From Pseudomonadota bacterium (lineage in GTDB: Bacteria > Pseudomonadota > Gammaproteobacteria > Burkholderiales > Burkholderiaceae_C), in NCBI GenBank assembly GCA_018241225.1, contig JAFEEG010000026.1, positions 62,001 to 126,000 on the forward strand: 64,000 nucleotides of DNA. Direction: 5' to 3'. Below, in pieces: positions 1 through 8,671 of this stretch. The position numbers and the translations under genes are program-made. The notes below the pieces were generated by a model. The model did no database searches and was not told the origin of the DNA. It was given only the letters and a program-made list of their open reading frames with translations. Each line of letters opens with the position of its first letter. The stretch's first letter is position 1.

Positions 1-317
1 ATGCTACCCAGCACGTTGCAGTACTCGGGCAGCGCCGCGGCGCCGCTACCCGCAGCCGGGGTGACCGTCGCAGCCGTCACCTTGGCACCGGTGGTCGGCA
101 GGCCGATGGCCGCCGCCGGGATCTCCATGCCAACCAGATCGGCGCAGGCCTTGGGCGATGCAGCCACGGGGGGCGTGGTGGGGCTACCGGTGCCGCCATT
201 GCCACCTCCGCCGCCATTGCCGGCACTGCCGGCACTGCCATCGTTGCCGCCACCACCGCAGGCCGCGAGCGTGATCACGCTCAGGCAACCAGCCAGGAAC
301 AAATGCTGTTTCTTCAC
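1..317 (-). CDS. Tannase/feruloyl esterase family lipoprotein, N-terminal part (cut by window edge)
   Basis: The reverse strand reads a lipoprotein signal (KKQHLFLAGCLSVITLAAC, then a long Gly/Asn/Ser linker) followed by a segment with ACADLVGMEIPAAAIGLP and LPEYCNVLG. This is the typical start of the mature tannase/feruloyl esterase domain, and it resembles the complete homologue at 32945-34627 (CTSLRKLSIPNTTILSA, LPEFCRVV). The start is GTG at 317, chosen because GGAGA lies six bases upstream and no ATG is available. About 105 codons are inside the window; the catalytic part lies outside. The likely role is a secreted or outer-membrane-anchored esterase on aromatic esters. Family is inferred from the N-terminus only. 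Confidence 0.75.
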   Translation of the reverse strand, partial: MKKQHLFLAGCLSVITLAACGGGGNDGSAGSAGNGGGGGNGGTGSPTTPPVAASPKACADLVGMEIPAAAIGLPTTGAKVTAATVTPAAGSGAAALPEYCNVLGS

Positions 318-660
318 TCGGGTCTCCAATGCTTCTTGGGATGAGGCGCCGTGGTCGGTGACCACATTCAGCGCCCTGGCGGCGGATGTTGATGCGCGTC
401 AACGCGGCCCGAAAGGTCGTGTGCGGAACGCAAGGAGTCATTTGCGGACAGCGCGGGAAAGCCCCAGGTCGGGTTTCTCAGGGGCGTGCGGATGCCGGCG
501 AGTCGATGACATCGAAGCACGTGCAAATGTGTGTGTGAGGCACATAGGGTGCCCCGCAGCGATTGCAGAGACTTCCGCAGCACCGCGCAGAAGCTGTTCG
601 TACTTCAACAAGCCTGCTGTGCGCTTCACTTTTTTCGCTACTACTGATGGAGACAAGTTC
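318..660. promoter_or_regulatory. Divergent intergenic region between tannase-like gene and LivK-type receptor
   Basis: This 343-base spacer has no credible gene on either strand. It holds the promoters of the leftward esterase and the rightward receptor. Its most distinctive element is the quasi-inverted repeat at 530-549, described separately. A GGAGA ribosome binding site lies just before the receptor ATG at 661. Confidence 0.6.
530..549 (+). promoter_or_regulatory. Candidate operator 1 (TGTG...CACATAGGG), twin of 4801-4820
   Basis: The site reads TGTGTGTGAGGCACATAGGG. The TGTG and CACA arms form an inverted repeat, and the final CACATAGGG is identical to the site at 4801-4820. In both copies GAGACT follows 18 bases after the site. 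The two copies lie upstream of the two rightward transcription units flanking the PucR-type regulator gene. A shared regulator binding both is the simplest explanation; that it is the PucR protein is inference. Confidence 0.55.
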
Positions 661-1905
661 ATGACCGTTGTTCGCCAAGTTCGCCTCGCCGCGCTGCCTG
701 CATCCCTGGTGCTTGCGGCGGCAGTTCAGGCCGCCCCCGTGAAGATCGGGATGGTCGAGACGCTGTCGGGTCCCCAGGCCTCGTCAGGTCAGGCCTATCG
801 GGCCGGCGTGCGCTACGCCATCGACAAGTTCAACGCCGCAGGTGGATGGAATGGCGAACCGGTTCAACTGGTCGAGTACGACAACCAGGGCGGGCCGGCC
901 GGCGCGTCGGAGAAGTTGAAGGCAGCGATTGCCGATGGCGTGCAGATCGTTGTGCAGGGTTCGTCGTCCGCCATCGGTGGCCAGATCACCGAGGACGTGC
1001 GCAAGTACAACCTGCGCAATCCGGGCAAGGAGGTCGTCTATATCAACGTCGGTGCCGAAGCTCTGGAGCTCACCGGCGAGAAGTGCAACTTCTATCACTT
1101 CCGCTTCGCGGGCAATGCACAGATCCGTGCCAAGGCCCTGGTGCAGGCGATGAAGGAAACGCATGCCCTGGGCACCAAGGTCTACGCGATCAACCAGAAC
1201 TACTCCTGGGGCCAGGACATGGAGCAGGCCATCGTCGACAATGCCGGGCCCGGCGGCTACAAGGTCGTCGAGAAGACGCTGCATGACGTGAACAAGATCC
1301 AGGACTTCGCGCCCTACGTGTCGAAGATCAGTGCCTCGGGTGCGGATACCGTGATGACCGGCAACTGGTCCAACGACCTGCTGCTGATGATGAAGGCGGC
1401 CAAGGCCAGCGGCCTGAAGGCGCGCTTCGGCACCGTGTATCTCGACCAGCCAGGCAACATCAGCAATGCGGGCGAACTCGCCATTGGCAACTATGTGGCG
1501 CACGCTTTCAATGCCGAGGCTGCCGGCGCCGACGGTGCCCGCTTCGTGGCCGACTACACCGCCAAGATCGGACACGCACCTGTGTTCGTGGAGCCGCAGA
1601 CGGTCTTCGGCCTCGAGATGGTGACCGACGCGCTCAAACGCACCAGGCCCGTCAATGGCTCGCTCGATGTCAATGCCTTTGCGAAGGCGCTGGAGTCCGG
1701 CAAGCTCAAGACGCCGATGGGTGAGATGAGCATGCGCGCCGCCGACCACCAGGTGCAGATGCCACTGGTGGTGTCGGTTGTGTCCAAGGACGCGAAGTAC
1801 AAGGCCGACGACACCGACATGGGCTTCAAGCCGGTGAAGGTGTTCAGCGCCGAAGCCGTGTCCGTGCCAGCGCAGGCGAGCTGCAAAATGCAGCGTCCGG
1901 GCTGA
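661..1905 (+). CDS. ABC transporter substrate-binding protein, LivK/branched-chain amino acid type
   Basis: A 414-residue periplasmic binding protein. The Sec signal peptide (about residues 1-24, ending AAAVQA) is followed by the characteristic VKIGMVETLSGPQASSGQ start of the Peripla_BP_6 fold. The GG-x-NGEPVQLVEYDNQG segment is also typical of the family. The ATG at 661 was chosen for the GGAGA upstream and the signal peptide; longer in-frame readings upstream lack coding character. It is separated from livHMGF (5695-9390) by an SDR gene and a convergent regulator, but no other receptor is present in the cluster, so it is probably the receptor for that permease. The ligand is unknown; the neighbouring BKACE and SDR enzymes suggest a hydroxy or keto acid rather than an amino acid. 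Confidence 0.9.
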   Translation: MTVVRQVRLAALPASLVLAAAVQAAPVKIGMVETLSGPQASSGQAYRAGVRYAIDKFNAAGGWNGEPVQLVEYDNQGGPAGASEKLKAAIADGVQIVVQGSSSAIGGQITEDVRKYNLRNPGKEVVYINVGAEALELTGEKCNFYHFRFAGNAQIRAKALVQAMKETHALGTKVYAINQNYSWGQDMEQAIVDNAGPGGYKVVEKTLHDVNKIQDFAPYVSKISASGADTVMTGNWSNDLLLMMKAAKASGLKARFGTVYLDQPGNISNAGELAIGNYVAHAFNAEAAGADGARFVADYTAKIGHAPVFVEPQTVFGLEMVTDALKRTRPVNGSLDVNAFAKALESGKLKTPMGEMSMRAADHQVQMPLVVSVVSKDAKYKADDTDMGFKPVKVFSAEAVSVPAQASCKMQRPG

Positions 1906-1938
1906 TTCTCCCGGGGTCCCGAAATTGGAGAACGACTC

Positions 1939-2715
1939 ATGAGTTCATCTCTCGAAGGCCAGCTTGCGTGGGTCACCGGTGGCGGCAGCGGCATCGGGCT
2001 GGCCGGCGCCATCGAGTTGGCGCGTGCGGGCTGCCGCGTCGTCATCTCGGGCCGGGACGCCAACAAGCTGGAGGCAGCTTTGGCGACAGCGCGCGGCGCC
2101 GGCGTGCATGGCGATGCCATCAGCGCCATGCCGCTGGACGTGGCAGACAAGGTGTGCGTCCAGCGCGTGGCGCAGGAGATCCATTCTGCGCATGGCCCGG
2201 TGAGCATCCTGGTCAACAGCGCGGGCATCAACTTTCCCAAGCGCTATTGGAGCGAAACCGACGGCGAGACCTTCGACAAGGTGGTGGCCGTCAACCTCAG
2301 CGGGGCCACCTATTGCACGCTGGCCGTTATCCACGGCATGCGGGGGCTGGGGTACGGCACGGTGATCAACGTCGCGTCGTTCGTCGGCTGGTACCTCTCG
2401 CATCTGACGGGCCCTGCGTATACCGCCACCAAGGCCGCAATGGTCGCGCTCAGCCATTCGTTCAACATCGAAGAGGGCGTCCATGGCTTGCGCGCCACCG
2501 CCTTGTGTCCGGGTGAGGTGGCCACGCCCATCCTCAAGTCCCGCCCCGTGGCACCCAGTGCCGATGACCTGGCGCGCATGCTGCAGGAAGAAGACCTCGG
2601 GCGCACCATTCGCTTCATCGCCGAACTGCCAAGGCATGTCTGCATCAACGAGCTGGTGATCTCGCCAGTCTTCAACCGGCTCTACCTGGGCGGCAAGGAG
2701 TTCCAGCGACGCTAG
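1939..2715 (+). CDS. SDR family NAD(P)-dependent oxidoreductase
   Basis: A classical short-chain dehydrogenase of 258 residues. The Rossmann glycine motif GGGSGIG is near residue 14, NSAG near 92, and the catalytic Tyr and Lys occur in AYTATKAA with a Ser in the preceding NVASFVG segment. It begins 33 bases after the receptor gene and is preceded by GGAG, so the two are probably co-transcribed. Its TAG stop shares the palindromic CTAG with the stop of the convergent regulator gene. It likely oxidises a hydroxyl of the imported substrate; cofactor and substrate cannot be read from sequence. Confidence 0.88.
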   Translation: MSSSLEGQLAWVTGGGSGIGLAGAIELARAGCRVVISGRDANKLEAALATARGAGVHGDAISAMPLDVADKVCVQRVAQEIHSAHGPVSILVNSAGINFPKRYWSETDGETFDKVVAVNLSGATYCTLAVIHGMRGLGYGTVINVASFVGWYLSHLTGPAYTATKAAMVALSHSFNIEEGVHGLRATALCPGEVATPILKSRPVAPSADDLARMLQEEDLGRTIRFIAELPRHVCINELVISPVFNRLYLGGKEFQRR

Positions 2716-4679
2716 GGCTTGTGCTCCGGGGCGACCAGGCTCCACAGGCGCAGCGCCATGTGGATCTCCAATGCCCGCGCCGCGTTGCCCCAATGTCCCA
2801 CCATGTCCTCGATGGTCGCGAGCCGCTGGCGCACGGTGTTCACGTGGATGTCCAGCCGTTGTGCAGTGGTCTTCGCATTCTGGTTGCAGTCGAAGTAGCA
2901 CAGCAGGGTGGGCGCCAGTTGGGCATTGCGCTTGCGATCATGCGCAATCAAGGGCCCGATGGTTGCGTCCAGGAACTGGGACAGGCTTGCTTGGTCGTGC
3001 GTCTCGAACAGCGCCGAATACAGTGCCAGTTCGTTCTGGCCCAGCACTTGGCCCTGGATGCCGAGGCGTCCGAGTACTCCCAGCGCTCGCCGGAGGGTGG
3101 CGTACAGGGCAGGGATTTCGGCTGGTGAGGTCGCTGGCCGTGACAGCACGCCCCGATGCATTGTCGACGCGTTGCGGCGCGCCCAGGCAGAGACTTCCTG
3201 CCGGAGATCGAAGGCCCGCGGCGCGCCGCAGACGATGACCAGCACGCCGTCGATGTCATCGACCAAGGCGCGCTCCATCGACGCCATGGCGCGGAAGCTC
3301 CGTGCCGCGTAGCCGGTGCCCAGTCCTTCCATTTCCACCAGCAGGAGAGCCAGAGGCTGCGAGAGATCCAGCCCCATGCGCTCGGCGCGATTGACCAGCA
3401 CCGCTCGTTCCTCCTGGCGCGGCGAGACGAGTGTGCGCAGCAACGCCGAGGCGTTGCGGCTCTTGGCCGCCTCCATTCGTTCCTGCGAGAGCAGCACGAT
3501 GCCGATCACGCTGGAACTTCGCTCGAAGGTCCGTACCGCGACCTCCTCGAGAGCTTCGCGATGAAACAGCGCAATCGAACCCAGTACGTCGTCGCCGCCG
3601 ATGACGGGCATCACCCGGCAGAACTCCCCGTCCTGCTCATACGCCTGGACGGAACGGCCCATCTGGCGGCTCAAGCGCAGGGCATCGGCAAGTTCTGCGC
3701 TGCGCGCGCCGTGCGGCTCGTAGCCTTGTGCGGCCAGACCCGTGTAACCCGTCGCGACGCCTTGGCTGATCACCTGCGCGGCTTCGTCCAGCACCAGAAG
3801 GCTGCCGCCAAGGAGTTGCGCAACCGATTGGCACAGGGTGGACAGCGACGCTCCGCGCGCGAGGAGGGAGGTCATCTGCTCGTGCGCGTCTGCCGCGGCC
3901 TGGATGCCGCGCAGGTGCCGCTCCAATTCGGCACGCGCCGCGTCGGCCTTGTCCAGGGCCGCGCGCACCGCTTCGAAGTCGCGCGCATTCTTCAGCGCCA
4001 CGGCGCCGTGGGTGGCGAGCGTGCACAGGATGGACAGGCTCTGCGTGGTGTGCACGCGGTGATAGCGATCCGCCACGAACAACAGGCCGATGACGTCGCT
4101 TTCCCAGATCAGCGGCACGCCGACCAGGGCAGCGATGCCGTCTTCCCTGAAGATCTCGTCAAGCCCGGCGTCATGCGTGAAGCGCGTGTCGTGCAGGTAG
4201 TCTGCTGTCGTGAAGGGCAGGCGCGTGGACATCACCACGCCCGCGACGCCGCGGCCGCGCATCGTCACCATGTCCGAGACGTGCGGGGAGATCGCGCCTT
4301 GCGCCACCAGCACTCGAAATTCGTCTCGCTTGGGGTCGTGGATCGAGAGCCACGCCAGGTCGGAGCCGAGCAGCCTGCGCGCCCGCTCCACGATGGCGCC
4401 GAGCAGGCTGGTGAGATCGAGCCGACTCGATAACTCCTGCGCCGACTCGATCACGGCCAGCATGCCGCTCTCGCGTTGCTGCAACAGCTCGAGTCGATTG
4501 CGCACGGCCATGGCCATGCGCACGGCCTCGACCAGGTTGGACTTGCCGGGTTGCCCGGCAGGCAGGGCTTCCACCTCGACCATGCATTGCGTGAACTCGT
4601 CCGTCGACGTTCCTTGGTGCAAGAGGCGAACGAGCTGCACGGCGATCTGCTCGCCGGTCTCCTCTTCAATGATGCGCAT
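2712..4679 (-). CDS. GAF domain-containing PucR/CdaR family transcriptional regulator
   Basis: A 655-residue cytoplasmic regulator. Residues about 75-230 form a GAF sensor domain (SDLAWLSIHDPKRDEF, GVPLIWESDVIGLLFVADRY). A central CdaR-like region follows. The C-terminal PucR helix-turn-helix is clear (TLLCYFDCNQNAKTTAQRL, then DIHVNTVRQRLATIEDM). Family members regulate catabolic operons in response to a small ligand bound by the N-terminal domain. The gene is convergent with the SDR gene to its left (four-base overlap) and divergent from the 4900 operon. Both flanking units carry the same operator-like repeat (530-549, 4801-4820), supporting local control. The ligand is unknown, probably the transported compound or its CoA derivative. 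Confidence 0.9.
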   Translation of the reverse strand: MRIIEEETGEQIAVQLVRLLHQGTSTDEFTQCMVEVEALPAGQPGKSNLVEAVRMAMAVRNRLELLQQRESGMLAVIESAQELSSRLDLTSLLGAIVERARRLLGSDLAWLSIHDPKRDEFRVLVAQGAISPHVSDMVTMRGRGVAGVVMSTRLPFTTADYLHDTRFTHDAGLDEIFREDGIAALVGVPLIWESDVIGLLFVADRYHRVHTTQSLSILCTLATHGAVALKNARDFEAVRAALDKADAARAELERHLRGIQAAADAHEQMTSLLARGASLSTLCQSVAQLLGGSLLVLDEAAQVISQGVATGYTGLAAQGYEPHGARSAELADALRLSRQMGRSVQAYEQDGEFCRVMPVIGGDDVLGSIALFHREALEEVAVRTFERSSSVIGIVLLSQERMEAAKSRNASALLRTLVSPRQEERAVLVNRAERMGLDLSQPLALLLVEMEGLGTGYAARSFRAMASMERALVDDIDGVLVIVCGAPRAFDLRQEVSAWARRNASTMHRGVLSRPATSPAEIPALYATLRRALGVLGRLGIQGQVLGQNELALYSALFETHDQASLSQFLDATIGPLIAHDRKRNAQLAPTLLCYFDCNQNAKTTAQRLDIHVNTVRQRLATIEDMVGHWGNAARALEIHMALRLWSLVAPEHKP

Positions 4680-4800
4680 GGTTTTGTCTCGATTTCTTGT
4701 GTCGATGGAGCCGGCCTTCGGCCTTCCGTTGCTAGATCTAGGCTAACAGACGGGGTCGCAATGTGCTTGAGGTGAGATGACATCCAGGCGGGGGCAAAAG

Positions 4801-4820
4801 TGTGCGCTCCGCACATAGGG
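4801..4820 (+). promoter_or_regulatory. Candidate operator 2 (TGTGCG-N4-CGCACA), twin of 530-549
   Basis: The site reads TGTGCGCTCCGCACATAGGG, with near-perfect arms TGTGCG and CGCACA. It lies 79 bases before the ATG at 4900 and 121 bases from the start of the divergent PucR gene, so it could serve both directions. It matches operator 1 at TGTG and the whole CACATAGGG half, with GAGACT at the same downstream distance. Confidence 0.6.
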
Positions 4821-4899
4821 CGACGAGCGCCCCGCGAAGAGACTCTGCTGCACACGACGCGGCGCCACGGGTGGCGACGCGCAATCGCGGAGGAACCTC

Positions 4900-5691
4900 A
4901 TGCCCTTGTACGAATCTCTTCGACCCCTGCCGGAACTGCGGGTGCTCGTGACCGCTGGCGCCAGCGGCATCGGGGCCTGCATTGCACGCGCATTTCATGA
5001 AGCGGGGTCGCGAGTCCATGTGTGCGACATCGATCGCGCGGCGCTCGACCGGCTGGTGACCGAGACGCCGGGTATCACTGGCAGCATGGCCGACGTTTCG
5101 GTAGCTGCCGATGTCGACCTGGTGTTCGACGATGTGCGCGGCTGCCTCGGAGGACTGGACGTCCTCATCAACAACGCGGGCATCGCAGGGCCGACCGGGG
5201 CCATTGAGAGCTTCGATATTGGCGGCTGGGAGCGCACCGTATCGGTCAACCTCAACAGTCAGTTCTACTTTGCGCGGCGTGCCGTACCGCTGCTGAAAGA
5301 GTCGACTGCCAACCCGGTCCTAATTGCGATGAGCTCGGTGGCCGGCCGGCTGGGTTATCCGTTCCGCACGCCCTACGCGTCGACGAAGTGGGCGATCGTG
5401 GGCCTGACGAAATCGTTGGCCGCAGAGCTCGGTCCGCAGGGCATTCGGGTCAACGCCATTCTGCCCGGCGTGGTGGAAGGTGAGCGCATGGACGGCGTGA
5501 TTGCTTCGCGCGCGGCCGCCATGGGCATCGATGTCGAACAGATGCGCGAGGAGTACCTGCGCAAGATCTCTCTGCGTCGCATGGTCAGCCCGGACGACGT
5601 GGCCGCAATGGCGCTCTTCATGTGCTCGCCAGCGGCGCGCAACCTGACCGGCCAAGCCATCAGCGTCGACGGCAATCTCGAGTACCTCTGA
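4900..5691 (+). CDS. SDR family oxidoreductase
   Basis: A 263-residue short-chain dehydrogenase: GASGIG cofactor motif (about residues 26-31), INNAGIAG, catalytic SSVAG Ser, and PYASTKWA giving the Tyr-x3-Lys pair. VNAILPG and the C-terminal LTGQAISVDG are typical of the FabG-like subgroup. GGAGG lies directly upstream of the ATG. It is the first gene of a tight operon running to 11281; livH starts three bases after its stop. It is probably one of the dehydrogenation steps for the substrate brought in by the Liv permease. It is not closely similar to the SDR at 1939, so it likely acts on a different intermediate. Confidence 0.88.
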   Translation: MPLYESLRPLPELRVLVTAGASGIGACIARAFHEAGSRVHVCDIDRAALDRLVTETPGITGSMADVSVAADVDLVFDDVRGCLGGLDVLINNAGIAGPTGAIESFDIGGWERTVSVNLNSQFYFARRAVPLLKESTANPVLIAMSSVAGRLGYPFRTPYASTKWAIVGLTKSLAAELGPQGIRVNAILPGVVEGERMDGVIASRAAAMGIDVEQMREEYLRKISLRRMVSPDDVAAMALFMCSPAARNLTGQAISVDGNLEYL

Positions 5692-5694
5692 GCG

Positions 5695-6636
5695 ATGGAC
5701 TGGATCCTCTTCTCACTGCTGAACGGCGTGATCCACGGATTGCTGCTGTTCATGGTCTCGGCTGGGCTCACGCTCATCTTCGGAATGATGGGCGTGCTCA
5801 ATTTCGCCCACGCTTCCTTCTACATGCTCGGCGCGTACTTTGCGTACACCTTGCAGGGCATCGTCGGCTTTGCACCGGCGGTGGTGTTGGCCACGCTTCT
5901 GTCGGGCGGCGTGGGCGCCGTCGTGGAGCGCTGGTTCCTGCGCCGCGTGCACCGCCACGGCCATGCGCACGAGCTGCTGCTCACATTCGGCTTGTCTTTC
6001 ATCATTGCCGAGACCATCAAGCTGTTCTTCGGGAACTACCCGGTCGACTACCGGGTTCCGGCCGCACTGGACATGGCGGCTTTTGTCATCGGCAGCCAGC
6101 AATACCCGCTCTACCGCGTTCTGATGGGCGCCGTGGCGCTGGCCATGTTCGCGGCAATCTATCTGCTGTTGACGCGAACGCGGGTCGGCATCGTCGTGCG
6201 CTCGGCCATCTACAAGCCACGCATGGTGGAGGCGCTGGGTCACAACGTGCAGTTGGTGTTCATGGGCGTGTTCGGTGTCGGCGCCGCGCTTGCGGGGCTG
6301 GCCGGTGCCATTGCCGGGGCGTTCTACACCACCAATCCGAACATGGCGCTCGAGGTGGGCGTGATGGTCTTCGTCGTGGTCGTTGTCGGGGGATTGGGCT
6401 CGCTCGGCGGCGCCATGGTCGCGTCGCTGCTCATCGGCGTGCTGACTTCGCTGGCTGTCGGTGTCGACCGCAGCTTGGCCGACGCGCTAGCCCTGGCGGG
6501 CGCCGGAGACTGGGCCCGCAGCGTCGGCGGTCTGCTCACGCTCAAGTTGTCCAGCCTCGCCGCCACGCTGCCGTTTGCGCTGATGCTGCTCGTGCTGCTC
6601 GTGCGTCCCTCGGGCCTGATGGGCGAAAAGGCGTGA
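5695..6636 (+). CDS. livH: Branched-chain amino acid-type ABC transporter permease, LivH family
   Basis: A 313-residue polytopic inner-membrane protein with about eight hydrophobic segments. The family features GLTLIFGMMGVLNFAHASFYMLGAYFAY at the N-terminus and GGLGSLGGAMVASLLIGVL in the cytoplasmic coupling region are clear. It starts three bases after the SDR gene, and its stop overlaps a possible GTG start of livM, so translation is coupled. With LivM it forms the membrane channel. The Liv name reflects the family; the true substrate is unlikely to be leucine, given the catabolic neighbours. Confidence 0.92.
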   Translation: MDWILFSLLNGVIHGLLLFMVSAGLTLIFGMMGVLNFAHASFYMLGAYFAYTLQGIVGFAPAVVLATLLSGGVGAVVERWFLRRVHRHGHAHELLLTFGLSFIIAETIKLFFGNYPVDYRVPAALDMAAFVIGSQQYPLYRVLMGAVALAMFAAIYLLLTRTRVGIVVRSAIYKPRMVEALGHNVQLVFMGVFGVGAALAGLAGAIAGAFYTTNPNMALEVGVMVFVVVVVGGLGSLGGAMVASLLIGVLTSLAVGVDRSLADALALAGAGDWARSVGGLLTLKLSSLAATLPFALMLLVLLVRPSGLMGEKA

Positions 6637-6641
6637 CGACG

Positions 6642-7919
6642 ATGCGTACGCCACTTGCACTTTCTCTTGCTGCCGTCGCGCTGTTGGCAGCGCTGCCGGT
6701 CCTGCTGCCGGCGGGTCTGCTCAACGCCTCGATCCAGGCGCTGGTCGCCGCGCTGTTTGCCTGCGCCTACAGCCTGCTTGCCGGGCGCGCCGGCATGCTG
6801 TCATTCGGCCACGCTGCCTACTTTGGCGTGGGCGCCTTCGCAACCGTGCACGCGATGAATGCGCTCGGCGGGACCGGCTTGTTGCCGACACCCCTGATGC
6901 CGCTCATCGGTGCCGTTGGCGGACTCGGATTTGGCTTGGTCGCAGGCTGGTTCGCCACCCAGCGCAGTGGAACGGCGTTTGCCATGATCACCCTGGCCAT
7001 CGCCGAACTGCTGCATGCGCTCGCCCCGCAACTCAAGGGCTGGTTCGGGGGTGAATCAGGCATCTCGACGATGCGCATGCCGGCGTGGGGATTGAGCTTC
7101 GGCTCGACCACGCAGGTGTACTACCTGACGCTTGCGTGGGTGCTGATCTCGCTGGCGCTGCTGTACTTCCATACGCGCACGCCACTGGGCCGGCTCACCT
7201 TGGCGTTGCGCGAGAACGAGCACCGTCTGCGATTCCTCGGCTACGACGTGCACGGCCTGGGCGTTTCGGCGTTCGCGCTGTCGGCGATGGTCTCCGGTAT
7301 TGCGGGCGGCTTACAGGTGATGAGCAACGAGTCGGCCAACTATGTGGTCTTCGATGCGGGGGTGTCGGCCACCGTGGTGCTCAACAGCTACATCGGCGGC
7401 GTCGGCAGTTTTCTCGGGCCGGCCCTGGGTGCAGCCCTGATGAGCTTCTTCGGCTACGCGGTATCGGACGCCACGCAATCGTGGCTGCTTTACCAGGGTG
7501 TTCTTTTTGTGCTGGTGATGATGTTCATGCCGGCAGGGCTGACCGGTCTTGTGAGCGCAACGGCACGGCTGATTGAACGACACGGACTCGTGGCAGTGCT
7601 GCCCTTGGCTTTGAGCGCGATCCTGGCTGCCTTGCTGCTGGCAGGTGGGGCCGTCTTCGCAGTTGAGCTGCTGCAGCGCCTGTTCTCGCAAGACTATCGC
7701 TCGCTGGCCCGCATGAGTGGCGTGTCGCCGCCGGTTGCGCTGTTTGGCCGCACCTGGGCGGCCACAGCGCTGACGACCTGGATCGTGCCAACTGGCCTGA
7801 TGGTGGCAGGTGCGTTGATGACTGTCGGGGCGAAGCGCAGCTACCGCGCCCTCGCGCTCGCGGCCTCGGACCAGGCGCCCGCCAACGTCGCAACCCTGGG
7901 TGAACGAGCGTTGCCATGA
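6642..7919 (+). CDS. livM: ABC transporter permease, LivM family
   Basis: A 425-residue inner-membrane permease. Recognisable pieces are AGRAGMLSFGHAAYFGVGAF near the N-terminus, TPLGRLTLALRENEHRLRFLGYDV (the EAA-like coupling loop) and GGVGSFLGPALGAALM. The C-terminus extends about 90 residues past the usual LivM end, with two extra hydrophobic segments (LVAVLPLALSAILAALLLAGGAVF and WIVPTGLMVAGALMTVG); this is longer than typical LivM of about 320-350 residues. ATG 6642 is preferred because the purine-rich AAAAGG is about ten bases upstream; an in-frame GTG at 6633 overlaps the livH stop. Its own stop overlaps the livG start as ATGA. Confidence 0.9.
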   Translation: MRTPLALSLAAVALLAALPVLLPAGLLNASIQALVAALFACAYSLLAGRAGMLSFGHAAYFGVGAFATVHAMNALGGTGLLPTPLMPLIGAVGGLGFGLVAGWFATQRSGTAFAMITLAIAELLHALAPQLKGWFGGESGISTMRMPAWGLSFGSTTQVYYLTLAWVLISLALLYFHTRTPLGRLTLALRENEHRLRFLGYDVHGLGVSAFALSAMVSGIAGGLQVMSNESANYVVFDAGVSATVVLNSYIGGVGSFLGPALGAALMSFFGYAVSDATQSWLLYQGVLFVLVMMFMPAGLTGLVSATARLIERHGLVAVLPLALSAILAALLLAGGAVFAVELLQRLFSQDYRSLARMSGVSPPVALFGRTWAATALTTWIVPTGLMVAGALMTVGAKRSYRALALAASDQAPANVATLGERALP

Positions 7920-8671
7920 ATGAAGCCATCCTTTCCTTGCGCGGTCTGCGCAAGTCCTTCGGCGACACGGAAATCATCCGTGGCGTCGACCTCGAACTCG
8001 GCGCCGGTGAGCGGCGTGCATTGATCGGTCCCAACGGCGCCGGGAAGTCCACCCTGTTCCACCTGGTGTCGGGCAATCTAGTGCCGACGTCGGGCGATGT
8101 GGTGTTCGACGGCCAGCGCATCACTGGCTGGACGCCACAGCGCATCAACCGGCTCGGCCTCGCGCGCTCTTTCCAGATTACCAACGTCTTTCCCAAGCTC
8201 ACGGTGTTCGAGAACATCCGGCTGGCCGTGATGCGTCACCACGCGCGTCAATACACCTTCTGGCGCGTCGTAGATCGAGTGGCCGGATTGCGCGAGGCCA
8301 CGGAAGTGCTGCTCGAAAAGCTGCGACTGCAAGCGCAGGCGACGACGCTGGCTGGCGAGATGTCCTACTCGGAACAGCGCTCACTCGAGTTGGCGATGAC
8401 GGTGGCGTCGAACCCCAAGGCCATCTTGCTGGACGAACCGATGGCCGGCATGTCCAACGAGGAAACCCACTACACCATGGAACTGATCCGCGAGGTCACC
8501 GCAGGACGCGCGCTGCTCATCGTCGAGCACGACATGGACGTCGTGTTCTCGCTGGCGGACCAGATCAGCGTGCTGGTCTACGGCGAAGTGATTGCCACCG
8601 GTACGCCGGAACAGATTCGTGCCCACCAGGGCGTGCGCGAGGCCTACCTGGGCGAGGAGGTCGCAGGATGA
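7916..8671 (+). CDS. livG: ABC transporter ATP-binding protein, LivG family
   Basis: A 251-residue ATPase with Walker A GPNGAGKST (about residues 39-47), QITNVFPKLTVFENI in the Q-loop region and Walker B AILLDEPMAGM followed by the Liv-type IVEHDMDVVF switch. The ABC signature reads MSYSEQRSLELAM rather than the usual LSYGEQR, with Ser in place of Gly; this is a mild deviation. It overlaps livM and livF by four bases each (ATGA), the normal arrangement of translationally coupled Liv operons. It powers uptake together with LivF. Confidence 0.92.
   Translation: MNEAILSLRGLRKSFGDTEIIRGVDLELGAGERRALIGPNGAGKSTLFHLVSGNLVPTSGDVVFDGQRITGWTPQRINRLGLARSFQITNVFPKLTVFENIRLAVMRHHARQYTFWRVVDRVAGLREATEVLLEKLRLQAQATTLAGEMSYSEQRSLELAMTVASNPKAILLDEPMAGMSNEETHYTMELIREVTAGRALLIVEHDMDVVFSLADQISVLVYGEVIATGTPEQIRAHQGVREAYLGEEVAG

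Noticed and set aside
1-660. In-frame extension of the LivK-type gene back to base 1
   Set aside because: Runs antisense through the tannase-like lipoprotein and the promoter; the signal peptide at 661 sets the start.
5622-6641. Upstream extension of livM across livH
   Set aside because: Arg/Gly-rich out-of-frame reading of livH; livM starts at the ATG 6642 or GTG 6633.
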